From NCBI RefSeq assembly GCF_032854445.1, contig NC_088302.1, forward strand, positions 24,999,788-25,063,787: a stretch of DNA of 64,000 bases. Reading direction: 5' to 3'. The first letter of the stretch is position 1. The number at the start of each line of letters is the position of its first letter. A program made the translations under genes and the position numbers. Below, piece by piece: positions 26,990-51,395 of this stretch. The stretch comes from Liolophura sinensis. Its lineage: Eukaryota; Mollusca; Polyplacophora; Chitonida; Chitonidae. A model generated the notes under the pieces. It had not been told where the DNA came from. It did no database searches and saw nothing but the letters and a program-made list of their open reading frames with translations.

Positions 26990-28984
26990 TGGGTGAAAAG
27001 TTCCATGTATTAATGTGATTTCATACTGAAACTTAATGTTCCTGACAGTTTCATATTTTCACTATTAAACCATGCAGCTTGCTGTACCTCTGTAACTGTG
27101 AAACTCTTAACTACAATTCCTGAGAAACCCGAATCTCATGAGAACATTATATTTATGACATTACAACTTGTCAAAAGAAACCACTTTTGTGCATTCATCT
27201 AAATATCAGATGGTTTTAAGGCGTTCAGAGAGCAGGTCGTATACTGGAAAAGGAACAAACGTGCCGGACACCAGTTTCAGTGAACAGGTGATTTAAACGA
27301 TGGTTTTTACATTTTTATTTGTTCTTAATGTCTTGTAATAATCATTGTTCAGTATTTTTTTTATGTTTTTTTAATGACAATCAATCTTTTTAAAATTTAC
27401 ATATATTCAAAGCCTGTAAGTGTTTACATGTAGGTTATGTTTAAGCTATTATCATGGCTTTTAGATGTATTTTCAAATATGTACTGTGGCAAATCTTTGA
27501 CACAAAACATATTGATGTGAATATTTAAAGGTCAGAATTTTGATTTCATACCTTCATCTGTGGCTTCCGTAAGCACAGATGGTGAAGTTCACAGTCATGA
27601 TAATTGTACTGAAGGTATTAATTCATGTTAATTGATTGTCATGGGCATAAAATTAACACAAATCTACAAAGGAGTTACTTGGTGAATTGAATTCTTAGCC
27701 AACGACTGGTTATTTACATTCTCAAATAACATGTAAATGTACATGTAAGTATTTGAGTCTGCATGATTTCCATAATGTCAAAGTCATCCTCAATCTCAAG
27801 TGCATTTATGTCTCTCTTGACAGTCGGTTCTCCGTTTGTTCTTTTTTCTTGTAATAACACACATTACCTGAATGAGCCTACATTTCCATTGTCAAAAATA
27901 TCCTCATGTGCAGTCTTGTATATCGGAAATGAAACCATAGATTTTCAGAAAGAATCTTTGGGTCCGTTCCATTCACTCCTGAATCGCCAATGGCGTGTCG
28001 TTTCATTGTCTGATGTCGGTGGAGTCAGTGGTGTGTATTGTAGCATCTTAACTCACACAACTTGACAAGACATCTGGAACATTGGGACGTCACGCTGTAT
28101 CTTCAGGTGGCCACTGAATCTGCCACCAGTGGAGGGGAGATTGACGAATGGAATTCACACCCTATGATATGTTCACTGTATTGTACATTGAATTATTGCT
28201 CCCTGTGTTCCACTGATTTTCTTACTGAATAGTAATTATGTTGGATTCAGATGATGTGTATATTGTCACATTATAATAGAACACTTGTACAATGCACACA
28301 TAGGCTCTACATTCTAGTCTTTGTAGTCGCCTTGTGCAATTTAGATGTACCCTTAAAACCATGAAGGTATGCCTGGGAACCCAATAGCTGACTGTCATCA
28401 AGTGAAATACGCTTAAGTCCAGCATGAAACCCCAAACAACTTGTCAGTAAAATGATCGGCTGTATAAAGTAATCTTTTTGCTGTACATGCAAGTCTGAGG
28501 TTTTTATTAATTGAAGAGCTTGCCAAATCATTTCTGCAGTACATTTTTATATTAATTTTTGATTTTTTCTATGTTTTTTGTGTAATAATAGAAATAATGT
28601 TTGTTATGTCCTTTTTTTTTAAATTTTAAAATAAACAATTTATTTTAAACTAAAATGTGTAAATTCATGTATTTTAGTCTGGAGTTTGTTCTTTGTTTGT
28701 ATCTGTACAACTTAATAATTGCTTTATGATTGCTAATGCTGCGTCTGGTAACCCTTGACAACACCGTTCATGTCGTGAATTTGGTTGAGGGAAATAGGGG
28801 GAATTATTTGGACAGTAATGCCTACCAAGCAACATGGCAACCTTTAATAAATAAAGATATTATTATTATTATTATTGTTATAGGTATTTACAAGAATTTG
28901 GCTCTCAGGTTTTGATAACCCGCAAAGAATATGTGATCTTGATAATTCAGGCAGCCCTGAAGTGAACAATATTATGACAGCCAG
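26990..28984. other. Intergenic DNA without a supported gene
   Basis: Small ORFs only (for example 27763-28065 on +), with no motif I can recognise. AATAAA motifs near 28630 and 28848 could serve a long receptor 3' UTR, but nothing links them to it. A SINE-tail-like piece lies near 28390-28440. Confidence 0.45.
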
Positions 28985-29550
28985 TTTCATGTGTGGATCA
29001 AACCAACCTGTCTGCCTGGGGAAACCACCACCCCAGCACTTCAGGTGTCTGACAAACCCCCTGACTTAAAGCCGCATCAGTCATGTCAGAACCAAAGGTG
29101 TTTGATTCAAACATACAACCTCTTTTGTCCTTGGTAAATACAGTGTCTGCCTGGGAAAACCATCACCCCAGGACTTCAGGTGTCTGACAAACCCCCTGAC
29201 TTAAAGCCGCATCAGTCATGTCAGAACCAAGAGGTGTTTGATTCAAACACACGACCTCTTTTGTCATTGGCAAATATGGTGTCTTCCTGGGCAAACCATC
29301 ACCCCAGCACTCCAGGTGTCTGACAAACCACCTGACTTAAAGCCGCATCAGTCATGTCAGAACCTAGAGGTGTTTGATTCAAACATACGAGCTCTTTTGT
29401 CATTGGTAAATATGGTGTCTGACTTGGGAGACCATCACCCCAGCACTCCAGGTGCCTGACAAACCACCTGACTTGAAGCCGCATCAGTCATGTCAGAACC
29501 AAGAGGTGTTTGATTCAAACATACGACCTCTTTTGTCATTGGTAAATACA
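28985..29550. repeat. 135-bp minisatellite, about 4 units
   Basis: CTGCCTGGG-AAACCA recurs at 29012, 29147, 29282 and about 29417, followed each time by ACTTAAAGCCGCATCAGTCA and GTGTTTGATTCAAACATACG. Confidence 0.9.
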
Positions 29551-32169
29551 AGTGGAATATACATCAACCACTGTCAGTGACAATGTGATGTCCCGAGCGC
29601 AGATGAATTTCCAGTGTCAAATACAAAAAGACTTGTCATTACAACATTAAATTACTGATTCCATCACACCTGAAAAAAAAATAAAAAAAAAAACAAGTCA
29701 ACACTGCAATATTGTAAAAGTCACAACTGGAATGCATGTGACAATAACCAATTTATTGTCAAATCACTTGGCTTGGATGTGGATATACAATGACACGGTG
29801 ATAGTGAAAGTGAAAGTGATCATGTAGACAACATCAGTCAGCTCTGGTCCACACACTAATTATACATGTAACTCTGGATTCCACACTCAGCCATGATAAC
29901 ATATTTACAAAGAAAAGAAAACTAGTTTACAAATGAACGAAACAAAAAAAGTGAAGATACACATATAGTGCTAATATCAGTCATTCTAGACAAAATCTGC
30001 TAGGCTATGAAGTACATGTACGCAATTACCCTGGACGTGCTCCAGTAGGCTATGACTTGGCTTATTTTCCTGGTGGTTTTATCTAAACACGAATGCTGCA
30101 ACGTTAAAGGATAGCATATGAGGATATCATTTTGCACTGAGACGTCACTCTGTTGTCTTAATGACAACTACAAAAAACTGTACGATGTTTATATCTCGTG
30201 CTGCACCATTACAGGTGCTATACAGCTTCAGGATAATAGTGATCAGATATGCTGTTGCCTAATTCACACGTGGCATTAAGAGACTCTTAATCCCACTTCA
30301 CATTCAGAACCTCCACAGAAGACAGAACAAATTATCCCTTATTATTTAACTGTCCGGTCCATTACCCTACTAGAACCTATCATATTCTAAGTCTTAGACA
30401 CCGTCCTATGTTATAACACAGTGAAGACACACCCAAACACACTACATTCACCTGATGCAGAGTTGCAACTGTTTTGCATATTAGATCCTGCTGCAATGAA
30501 AATGCAGTTAATTCTTTAGCAAATCCCTTATTACAACAGGTGATTCAATACAGAGTACACTCAATATTGTATCCCCAAAAATTCCGAGCAAGACATTGCA
30601 CATGCATGTCTATATCCAAATTTCCAAGTGAAGACAAACCCTGGTGCAAAATGGTACTTTCTAGAATGTTACCATCAACCAGAATTTTATCTGGAATTAC
30701 CACAAAAACTAAACTTCTGGGATTTCTCACACACATTTATATTACAAAGTTATTTTAAATGAACCAAATATCAAGTCACTATCTACCTTCTATAATGTTG
30801 TTTATGAAAACAGCAACTATACTTTACTAAGATACTCCCATGACCTTGTATAATATTTGACTCGAAAAAATGTGCCTTAATTAGTACAAGATCAATACCT
30901 GTATGGATTTCAAAACAACAGAAGAACCTATTCTGATCCAAAAGTGCCACAAGTACACTTACATCTGCAATGCCTGAATAGTCTTTTATTATGTCTTCAT
31001 ACAATCATGGATTCTTTGTCAAACATTCATTTTCATATTTCACCAACAGAATGAGTCATGTTAATACCAGAGACACCACTTTCACAGAACTTAGTCATAT
31101 TTCTCATAACTTTTTTGTAAAAGATGTTGTCTAAGTTATGGTGCCATATGGCGACATTATTTACAAAATAAAGTTACGAAAAACTGATTTGCGAGGTTTT
31201 GTGAAAGTTGGTCCAGTGCTTTACATTGCATACTGTACAGATCCAGCAACTATGTCAATTTACACACATTTAAGTCACACAGACTCATGCTCATTGTATT
31301 CGTAAAGCTAAACTTTCAAACCCGTTATTAATTTGATCAGCAAAATCAGAGCATTTTGATTTCCCCTGAACCATCCTTCTTCCTGTCAAGTTGGCAGAAT
31401 ATGCAAAAGCACAAATGGAAAATTCTTGGTGGGGGTCAGGTCGACTGCATTCTATGTAGTGTCATGGTGGCCTGTTTGTTGCAGTGAGTGAGACGGGAAG
31501 TAGAGTACTCGTGTTATGCAAAGTAAACTACATCAACATATGCATCCTGGAATTTAGTGTAACTGACCGAGGACATTTCTAAATCGATACGGCGAAAGAA
31601 ATTCAAAGCCAAAGTCTGGTGACTTCATAGTTGGGACTGACAAATCTAACCAATAAAGGTTGGCAAAGTGAAAGTAATATGCTTGGATTGTAAAAAAAAA
31701 AAAAAAAAATGCTTTAAAAACCTTGAATAAAAGGTCATGAAACATGTTCATGTTTATGTAATTCTCACCTCAACGTTGTGAACTGTGTGCACCATCTGCA
31801 CAAAATATTAAAACAACATTATTTTTGCTTGTTTGCAGTTATCCTGTCTAAACCATAGTGGCGATATAGAGCTTACATTTCTCCTTGTGCCAAGTTACTC
31901 CCTGTTCTCATCCATCCTACTTCATTTTCTTCAGAGAAAAATAAGCACATAGCATAGTGAGACACACTCAAAAATATTGGTTGAACTGAAATCTATTGTT
32001 TAATTTTACGCTTGAGTTTGACAAATTCATGTTGTCCATTTCAAATACTGGTACAAAATAAAAATGTAGTAGAAAAAAACCCTACTGTTCATTAGATAAC
32101 TTCCGGGGCCCAATCCAAAATAACAATTTAAACAACACAGATTTTATCCAACATGCTGTAACCAAACAA
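29551..32169. other. AT-rich intergenic DNA or distal CHIC 3' side
   Basis: No supported gene on either strand. Contains the diverged MITE-like element at 31071-31214 and an A-run at 31691-31709. Confidence 0.45.
31071..31214. mobile_element. Diverged MITE-like inverted-repeat element
   Basis: GACACCACTTTCACAGAA near the left end pairs with TTTTGTGAAAGTTGGTCC at the right end. Size and end motif (TTTCACA-A) resemble the element at 7104-7244. Confidence 0.45.
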
Positions 32170-32910
32170 CTCATAAGAGACAAATCGTTTTAAACAAACA
32201 GACAAGACCTGTCTGAAAATTCATCGATGACTGTTTCAAATTTGATGACAAGACTAAAGAAAGACTTTGTATTGGGGACTCCAATAATAATCAAAGAGTT
32301 CATATTAGAGACAATTCGTTTTTTTTGGTTTTTGACAATCATAAATTAACAGAAGCATATTCTTAAAACAACATCCATAAACCTGTCAGCAATTTCGATG
32401 TGCTAATGAGACAATTTTCTTTTAGCTAAGGCTGGCAAGCTGTCTAAAACTTCATTGTTGATTGTTTCATTGTAATGAAAAGACAATTTGTTTTTGCGAG
32501 ACATCGTTTTGGGCTATAAGAGAGCAATAATTTTTTAAAAAAATAATTTTGTCAGCATGGCAAAAGGACTAATGGAGACAATTTGTTTAAGACTATGATA
32601 GACGCCCAATTTTAAGACATCAATAATCCTGATCAACTTTGATCAATGAACAAAGAGATCACTCATTTTGAACTATAGGAGAAATATAATCTTAATCACA
32701 ACAATGATTCTATCCCCATGACCAAAGGATTAATTGGAAAAATTCGTTTTTCACTATGACGGAAGCAAAATCTTAATACACATAATCCTGACAGCATAAT
32801 CAAAGGACAAATAGAGACAATTTGTTTTGAAACTGAAAAGGAAACCCCATTTCGAAGCCTATGAGTAACGAGATCAAAATTCAGAGACAATTCCTTTTCG
32901 ACTACAGAAA
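32170..32910. repeat. Ancient degenerate tandem repeat, about 80 bp
   Basis: GAGACAATTTGTTTT-like blocks recur about nine times (32178, 32309, 32407, 32480, 32574, 32655, 32736, 32812, 32882). Units are heavily diverged, unlike the other arrays here. Confidence 0.55.
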
Positions 32911-33094
32911 CATTCTAAACATTCTAAAAGCCTGTTGTTTTTTTTTCATTAAAAATCAAAATGATCAGCTTGGAATTTTCCATTTCAAAAACCAGACATC
33001 CGAGGATATTTGTCTTTGTTTCTGTTGCAACATGTACATAAGAACATGGATTTTTACATACACTGGCTCACATTTCTCTCTAGATTTCACTATC

Positions 33095-33445
33095 AGCATA
33101 AATATACAGTGTCCCTTACAGTATATATGCTGTATAAAGCCATTCTTGTACAGGTACATTTATGTTTTGCTGAAACCAAAAATATATTAAATGTTACACA
33201 TACCTTACAATATGTATGCGGTATGAAGGCTCTGCGTGAAATTAAACTCTTATTATTTGGGAATATAGTAAGAAATCCACATGTACATTTCTGTTGTGGA
33301 AACTACATGTAAGTATATATTAATAGTTTCGTATATATACGTACCTTACAATATGTACGCTTTATGAAGGCTCTGTGTGTATTTAATAAACTTTTTTATT
33401 TTGGAGCACAGGCAGAACTCTACATAAACATTAATCTTTTGTGGC
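33095..33445. repeat. Diverged tandem repeat, three units
   Basis: CCTTACA-TATGTA then TGTATAAAGC / GGTATGAAGGCTCTG / TTTATGAAGGCTCTG recurs three times, 90-145 bp apart. Confidence 0.55.
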
Positions 33446-34839
33446 TTTAAGGGCGCCAAAACATATATCAAAAGTTTAACACCTGGGAAGTGTAACGATC
33501 AGTACATTGTTCCTTTATCACGAGGAGTGAATGTTGCCGATAAAAACCTTCTGCAATATTATTATTTATAGAGACGTTCACTTATTAATAAACATGTACA
33601 TGATAACAACAAAGAATTACACTAAAAAATAAATATAACTGCACTAAACAGATGCCATAGTTCTTTCACACACGGAATCAGACAGCTACCAGTGGTTTAC
33701 CGATACAAAAGCTACATCATAACTGTATATTTGATATATGTATACATGTATATATTTTGAGTTTGTGTAACTCGGCTAGGCTTGGGCACATGACTATAAA
33801 TGAGAACAATTTATGACAACAAAGCCTCTGCTGGTATGATCCGTCAGTACATATATCTCCACAGTCACTTTTAATTCTGAAACAACAGGTGCCTCCCTTT
33901 GTGGTGTACAAGTATAGCAAAAACTGATGCGCTCCAATAATCTTTTGTCTTTTTGAAATGGCATGAATACATGAATTTTTTAAATCAGTTTGATTTCCTA
34001 ATGTACTTTTCATGACCAATGTGTACTCTAAATAATGGAAAGCTTCCGCTGGTGGACACTGATGTAACTCTCACCAGAGCAGACATCTTGGAGGCATGAG
34101 GTAATACATATGACACAAACCCTTCCTTTTCAAAATACTCACTCACACAATATAACAGTACAAAAAAAAAACATCTCTTTTTCCTGATGAAAACTTTGGT
34201 AAGCAGTTGATACGCTCAATTAAACTCTGTCCCATGATAAACAACCATCCCCTGACAGATTTCCAACAATGAAAATGCATGTACAATGCTTAGTATGAAT
34301 GCTCTGTAGTGGTACATAAATGCATTCATTACATCATGTCTTTCCAGGACAGCAAATTTTTAAAATCATCTAAACAGACATTCATACACCATGCTCTGTA
34401 TGTTCATTGTGAGCTTACAGCACGAGATCTGATATTTCGTGGACCTATCTGCCTCATCTGTCAAATGTGAATTTAAAAGAGAAGAAAACATAAAAATGAT
34501 GCCAAAATCAGATGAAAGATGTAATTTTCATGATTTTTCCACCTTTAACAGGAAACTTGATCCTGGACAAGGGTGACAAAGACTCCATTAGTTGCCCACT
34601 AGTCATCCGCTCCCAAGATGTTAACTGGGGCTACTTGCATATAAGCAGGAGGCTACATCGTACATAGGCATTTGTATGTTTACGCCGTAATATACATGTA
34701 ATGAGCCTCCCCAATTTGTCGACAAATTGCCAAGAGGGTTAATCTGTTTTAGACAATTCTGCAAGAAGACTTTTGTACAATTTCTGACGGGGTTCCTTGA
34801 GCAACTTTGTGCAAATTTCTTGTAAATGAGGTTCAACCT

Positions 34840-35640
34840 CTTGCAGACAAGTAGCCATGAGGCCCATCTGATGCAGACAAGTGGCTAAGAAGCACTGTGA
34901 AAGAGAGCAGTAGCCTGTTTAAGTAGCCATAAGGCTCTATTGTAGACAAGTAGCAAAGAGGGGAAATCTCTTGTAGAACGTATCCAAAAGGCAAATTTTG
35001 TAGACAGTTGCTAAAAGGTCCATCTCTTGTAAAAAATTACTCTTCTTATCCATGTCTTGAAGCCATGTTGCGAAAAGGCTTTGTCTCTTATGGACAAGTA
35101 GCCATGAGGCCACGCATCTTGATGAAAGATATCCCGGAGGCCCATGTCTTGTAGACAAGTAGCCACGAGGCCCACATCCTGTAGACAGATATCCCAGAAG
35201 CCCATATCTAGTAGTCAAGTAGCCATAAGGACCATCGCTTGTAGACAGATATCCCAGAGGCCCATGTCTTGTAGACAAGTAGCCATGAGGCCCATCTCTA
35301 GTAGGCAGATATCCCAGAAGCCCATATCCAGTAGTCAAGTAGCCATAAGGACCATCGCTTGTAGACAGATATCCCAGAGACGCATGTCTTGTAGACAAGT
35401 AGCCACGAGGCCCATCCATTGTAGACAGATATCCAAGAAGCCCATATCCAGTAGTCAAGTAGCCATAAGGACCATCACTTGTAGACGGATATCCCAGAGG
35501 CCCAGGTCTTGCAGACAAGTAGCCACGAGGCCCATCCCTTGTAGACAGATATCCCAGACACCACACTTCTATGAGACAAGTAGCCAAGATCCCTACATGT
35601 ATCTCTTGTAGACAGATATGCCAGAGGCCTGATGGGCTTG
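34840..35640. repeat. 30-bp minisatellite with 60/120-bp higher-order units
   Basis: Half-units GTAGACAAGTAGCCATGAGG and GTAGACAGATATCCCAGAGG alternate, with a 120-bp period carrying the ATCCAGTAGTCAAGTAGCC variant. It begins about 190 nt beyond the CHIC stop on the - strand, so it probably lies in the CHIC 3' UTR. Long ORFs on both strands are a by-product of unit length divisible by 3. Confidence 0.9.
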
Positions 35641-35826
35641 TCATTTCGAGACAATAGCAGCCTAGAGGTTTCCATAGCTGAAGGGCATCAGCCAAGTTAA
35701 GTTCCACAGTCAGCAGATCTACATATCTTCATAAATGTTCAAAATAGCAAAGTAGCGAAGTGTTTTACACCTCTTTGTCATAAAGCAACTCAGAGTCAGT
35801 CTCTCTTGAATAACACAATAGGAGTG

Positions 35827-46707
<10,881 letters not shown>

Positions 46708-47297
46708 TGTTGTTGTACTTCACGCACTTTCACGCACTCCACACCAGTGCCACTTTCAGACGTCACGTCAAACCTATAACCTCCGCTGCCATTAACTCAA
46801 CACACCGCCCTGTTAGTTATATGTGAGCCACTGAAAAATGTTCCATTTCTTGACCAGTGTACTGTTATTTTGCTAAATCGTTAAACAAATACAGCCACTG
46901 TGAATACATCCCTAAAAACTCTCTTTATTTTCAGCAGGGTTTTACATTTCTGACGAACTTCCGTTCGAAGCATGCGTTGTGAGGAAACGAATTCGGATGA
47001 CCTCGGTAAAACTCGGAAATGTCGTGAAACATAATAAGCTCACCACACGTGAACAGTCTCACAGATGACATACATATTTCACCAACAGCATCATTCTTTT
47101 TCTGGGTGGAGTGTGAAAAATCTAACGAAGGCCTAATTAGGACGTTGTTTATTAATGGTTACAAGTAGTTCGCTTTCATTTCATATCGTGATTACCTTAT
47201 ATCTGTAGCTAGATATTGACGCTAATGTTAACTTTTGCACTGATCCACCCAATACAGTAGCTGACTTGCGTTGTAGTGCGGGGTATCATCTACAGAC
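46708..47297. promoter_or_regulatory. Upstream region of CHIC, possible divergent promoter
   Basis: No TATA box next to the CHIC ATG. On the opposite strand ATGTCGAG|GTAAGA at 47298 looks like a minimal first coding exon with a donor. This is inference from two start-like sites about 590 bp apart. Confidence 0.3.
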
Positions 47298-47347
47298 ATG
47301 TCGAGGTAAGAAAAAAAAAGCCGTTGCAAACATGTATTATACATATA

Positions 47348-47512
47348 GCACGGCGTAAAACACCAATCCAAAAAAAAAAATAAATAAATAAAAATGAGGG
47401 TGTTCACTTACAGGGCTGTTAAATAGAGAACAGGTTGTTTAAAACCATTTTTAAAAACCAAAGTGAATATCCTTGAGTGCGGCGTAAACTCCAATCAAAT
47501 AAATAAAATAAA
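47348..47512 (+). repeat. Two SINE family A tail fragments
   Basis: GCACGGCGTAAAACACCAAT with an A-rich tail at 47348-47390, and GAGTGCGGCGTAAACTCCAA with AAATAAATAAA at 47473-47512. Bodies absent. Confidence 0.6.
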
Positions 47513-49987
47513 AAGAACCAAACTCAGACAAAAATATTTAAAAAATGAAAGCAAGGTGTGGGCGAAATTGTAATACACACAAGTCATGCGTATTATTATG
47601 TGTCAAAATATATGTTTATCTACCGATTTCATCGGTGTCTTCCACCGCACTCAAACATTTTTCAGCAGTGTGATCTAAGTAGATGATCGAAAGTGGAGTT
47701 CCCAAAGTAATTGTAAAGCAGCGACCTTCGCCTGAAAGCCTGACCACAGCCAAACCAGCGACTGCTATACGTTCGAACCTGTGAAAGTTCACTGCAAACG
47801 ATAGACCCTTTATGAAAGGTCACAAGATCGAATCCAGCTTTCAGCGACTCGGTCATGCGTTTAGCCTATATAATTAGGAGTTTTGTCTTTCAGGTACTGC
47901 GTGGCAGGGATGGTGACTTATGTCGGAAGTCAGATATAGTCAAAGATCATTAAGAAAATACTATGGTTTGCCAGCGGCTTTCCTTGCCACATGTTTTGAA
48001 TCAATTAAAATATGCCCTATAACTTCAGAACAACAACAGCCAAAAATAAAATTTATGTTTTAACTTAGCATAAAATTCCAGTCATAGATATCTGTATACA
48101 GGCAAAGAAATGATCATGTCGTAATAAATAAAGTTTATTCAAACGAAGTATCTCGTGCAGTTGTGCCTTGATCGTCGATCACCGTTATCCAACATGAAGA
48201 TATCGCCTATGATCACTCACACACAGCCGGATATACATAGCCCGGGATTAATATAACAGATATTATATTAGTCCCAGACACAGCCAAGCGAAATCTGACC
48301 GACATGCATGTATGTAACGGTGCGCCAGAATTTACGATTTCAAAAACTTAAATGGAAGTAGTTTGATGCGTAATATCCGTTGCACAGTTGTCTTTGTTGT
48401 ATAATACAATCTGTGACGTACATGTAGATTGAAATCATCAAACACAAACCACAGGGTTTAGCAAATACTATACAAGGCGTGATGAGTACACGCCATAAAC
48501 TTAGAACAGTTCGATGTATACGCCTATATTGTTACCCATGCAGGTGAAGATATACATAAGCTCTTTGTCAAAAAATAAAACAATTACACCTGTCTTAAAG
48601 ACGACACAACAGTATTGGATTTCATTGTTCTTTAACACCATACTCAAGAATTTTTAACGTATGCCATAGTGGCTAGTATTTAAATGGGTCGAGAAAACCT
48701 GGAATATCTGCATGTCCGGGGTAAAAAAAACGTACCTAAATTTTGCGAAAGTCCGATAATTGCTGCACCGCAGGAAAACTCATGCCAACTTTTCTCGTGT
48801 GCATGCATGCACGTTAGATTTTCGGACTTTCAGACTCTCGCGTGCATATTCGTATTTAAAGGACAGATAGGAGCCTACAGTTCTACCAAAAGAAAAATTC
48901 TAAAAACAAAAAATTAAATCGAATTGTACTTAACTTTTTCACTGCCTTTAAATTGTTGCGCGTGATGTTAATGTGGCAGATTTAAGAAACGCCGAACCTT
49001 AAAGAAATTCGTTCACTTACTGGTCTATACTGGCATGTATGTGTAAGGGATAATAGGCCAGTGTAGAGAGGAGAGAAATCCTAAGTGAAGATGACCCTAT
49101 ATACTTGCCATGAACATTGATGTATTCCGGCGTCTATAAAACCACTTGTGTTCCAAGAAACAACATACAGCCGACGCCTGAAATTTTGTAACAGCATAGC
49201 TGCTGTTTGTCTGTACTTTATTTTTACAGTTTATGGAACTTCGATAAGAGAGTTAATAACAGCTCGACCGTACACCTGAATTCTTAATTCTATAAAGCTA
49301 ACTACAACGTCAGTTATTTGGGCGGATTTTATACATTTTTGGAATCCAATAAAGTTGTGATATCGGTGTATCGGTTTGTTTCAGAATGAATTGATGTCTT
49401 CAGATTGTACATGTATGTATACAGTGTATGTGGTGGAATACGTTAACGTTAGGTTAATTGCTATTGTAGCGTCTGTACAAGGACTTGACGGTAATAACGC
49501 CTTTACACAAACATAATTATTGTTAGAAACTAAATTTGCAAAGAAATCTCATACCCCATACCCCACACCCCATTTACGCGCACAGTCTCCAAGACTGATA
49601 TCACAAGCTAGATGTATATGGTGCTCGCGCATAACTTTAAAGACTGTTTACATGTATATACACATATACTGCATTATATTGGGAGTCTTTTCATTCTTTG
49701 AGTTTCTATGCCATGTGATCTTGAGGTACGATCATATATAAGCGATTACCAAACCGTAGATTAAAGGTCACTTACAGAAAACATGGTATATGTAAATCGA
49801 ATTTCTCGGACCATTTTTACGTAATTGTCATTTTATGGAAGTAATTATTGGGTATAAAAATGGGCCAATATGTATAATATATATGTACGGATATGCATAT
49901 AAAATTTATATGGCTAACCGCGAAAGTGTAAAAAAATCATGTATACAAACTGTTATGCACATTGCAGTGTGCGTGTGTGCGTGTGTG

Positions 49988-50249
49988 TGATGTCACTGTA
50001 TTCTCTATATGACGTCGGTGACGTCATGTAAAGACCAAGGCCAAGTTTGTGACGTATTTATAAGTGTAATCTGTGACAAGCCCTGCGCCTATGACGTCAA
50101 AAGCTAGAAGCTATGTTGCCGTCAACACTACTTCCAGTGTTATATTTGTGAGTACAAGAAATCCTACATCCCCTTAAGAAGTGTCTGACTTTGTTGACTT
50201 TTATAAAAAGCAAAAGCTGCGATAAACATACAAGATAACAGAAAATGCG
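49988..50249 (+). promoter_or_regulatory. Candidate CRE-rich TATA promoter
   Basis: Two perfect CRE palindromes TGACGTCA (50019-50026, 50092-50099) and three near matches (TGATGTCA 49988, TGACGTCG 50010, TGACGTAT 50050) lie within 112 bp. TATTTATAAG (50055) and TATAAAAAG (50202) are TATA-like. About 40 nt after the second comes ATGCG|GTAAGT. The family that binds CREs is CREB/ATF. That a transcript starts here is inference. Confidence 0.45.
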
Positions 50250-50485
50250 GTAAGTATTGTCAGTATTACTTCATGGATCCTTCGTGAATATCTGAAGGTA
50301 CATAGACCTACACACAATAAATCTACTGACATTTTTAACATAATTTTTGTTTAGCGTGTTTACAGATCCATATAAGAACTCTTTGTTTTCTCAGAATGTT
50401 CACTTCACATAACAGTTTTTATTATACATGTATATCTGTGCCTATAAAGTAAAGTGAATTGCTTTTCATTTAAAGACAGAATGTA

Positions 50486-50486
<1 letters not shown>

Positions 50487-50527
<41 letters not shown>
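50487..50527. repeat. (TA)n microsatellite
   Basis: About twenty TA units. Shorter TA runs also occur at 11562-11590 and 57285-57302. Confidence 0.95.
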
Positions 50528-50529
<2 letters not shown>

Positions 50530-51395
50530 TGTATTGATAATAACCATGGCAAACTATAACAGATCAAACTGGCAGAGTTGAATGACGTCAGCTTTTACTT
50601 CCACATGACTGATTTCACATGAATAAGGCTTATGGCTTATTCCACTTTCACTCAACTGGACATGATCATACAAATTTCGCGCAAATTTCGTAAGAGAAGT
50701 GTTTTGTGGACATCAGCGCGGATTTGCTGACGGACAGAGGACAAACCATCATACTTGGGTGGCCAATACGGAGTGAGTTTATGGCTTCCTGTTAAAAGAA
50801 AAAAAAAAATAAAAAAATTACACAGGACTGGTGAAAGCTGGAAGTACGCTTATATCTTTATAGTAATTTTCTTATCGGAATTAAACCTAAATATAGTTCT
50901 AATGTGAATCTCAAATAACGATATACACTAAGCTGATCCCAACTACAGCAACTACTCGCTGAAAATTTTGGCCATAAGCTATAAGTACTTATAGTTGGTA
51001 TTTTAAAAATTAGCTTCCTTAACATCTGACCTTCGTTTGTCGCGGATGAATATGGAGTGCTCTGGTTTTGAGAGGACAGTCAAAATGACTAGCCTATTCC
51101 AAAAAACAGAAATTGATGAAATTATTAACATCAGAACTGGAAGTCATCAACAGACAAAAATGTAAATTTAATATTATACAACGTGAAAAAAAGTAAAAAA
51201 AAATTTTAAAAAATCTTTGAACTGTAAACTGGACAAATATGTCCGTAACTCCAGAATGGCATGTTGAAACGTTGTGATCAACTGTCTAAGAGTTTCAGAC
51301 AGATTATTAAAAATTATAAATCATTTCTTCAGGAAGTTACTGACAAATATTACCACCTTTTATAGTCCTGCACGGAGAACATTTTATGTCTTCAG

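Noticed and set aside
27763-28065. 100-residue ORF on the + strand downstream of the receptor
   Set aside because: No recognisable motif, no convincing start or splice context, and composition like the surrounding AT-rich DNA.
34937-35707. 256-residue ORF on the - strand
   Set aside because: It is the 30/120-bp minisatellite read in one frame; the opposite strand is also open (35144-35611), with no domain and no splice context.
50689-50772. Alternative frame reading KCFVDISADLLTDRGQTIIL before the donor at 50773
   Set aside because: Looks protein-like, but its phase does not join in frame with the open reading frame of the candidate exon at 51396.
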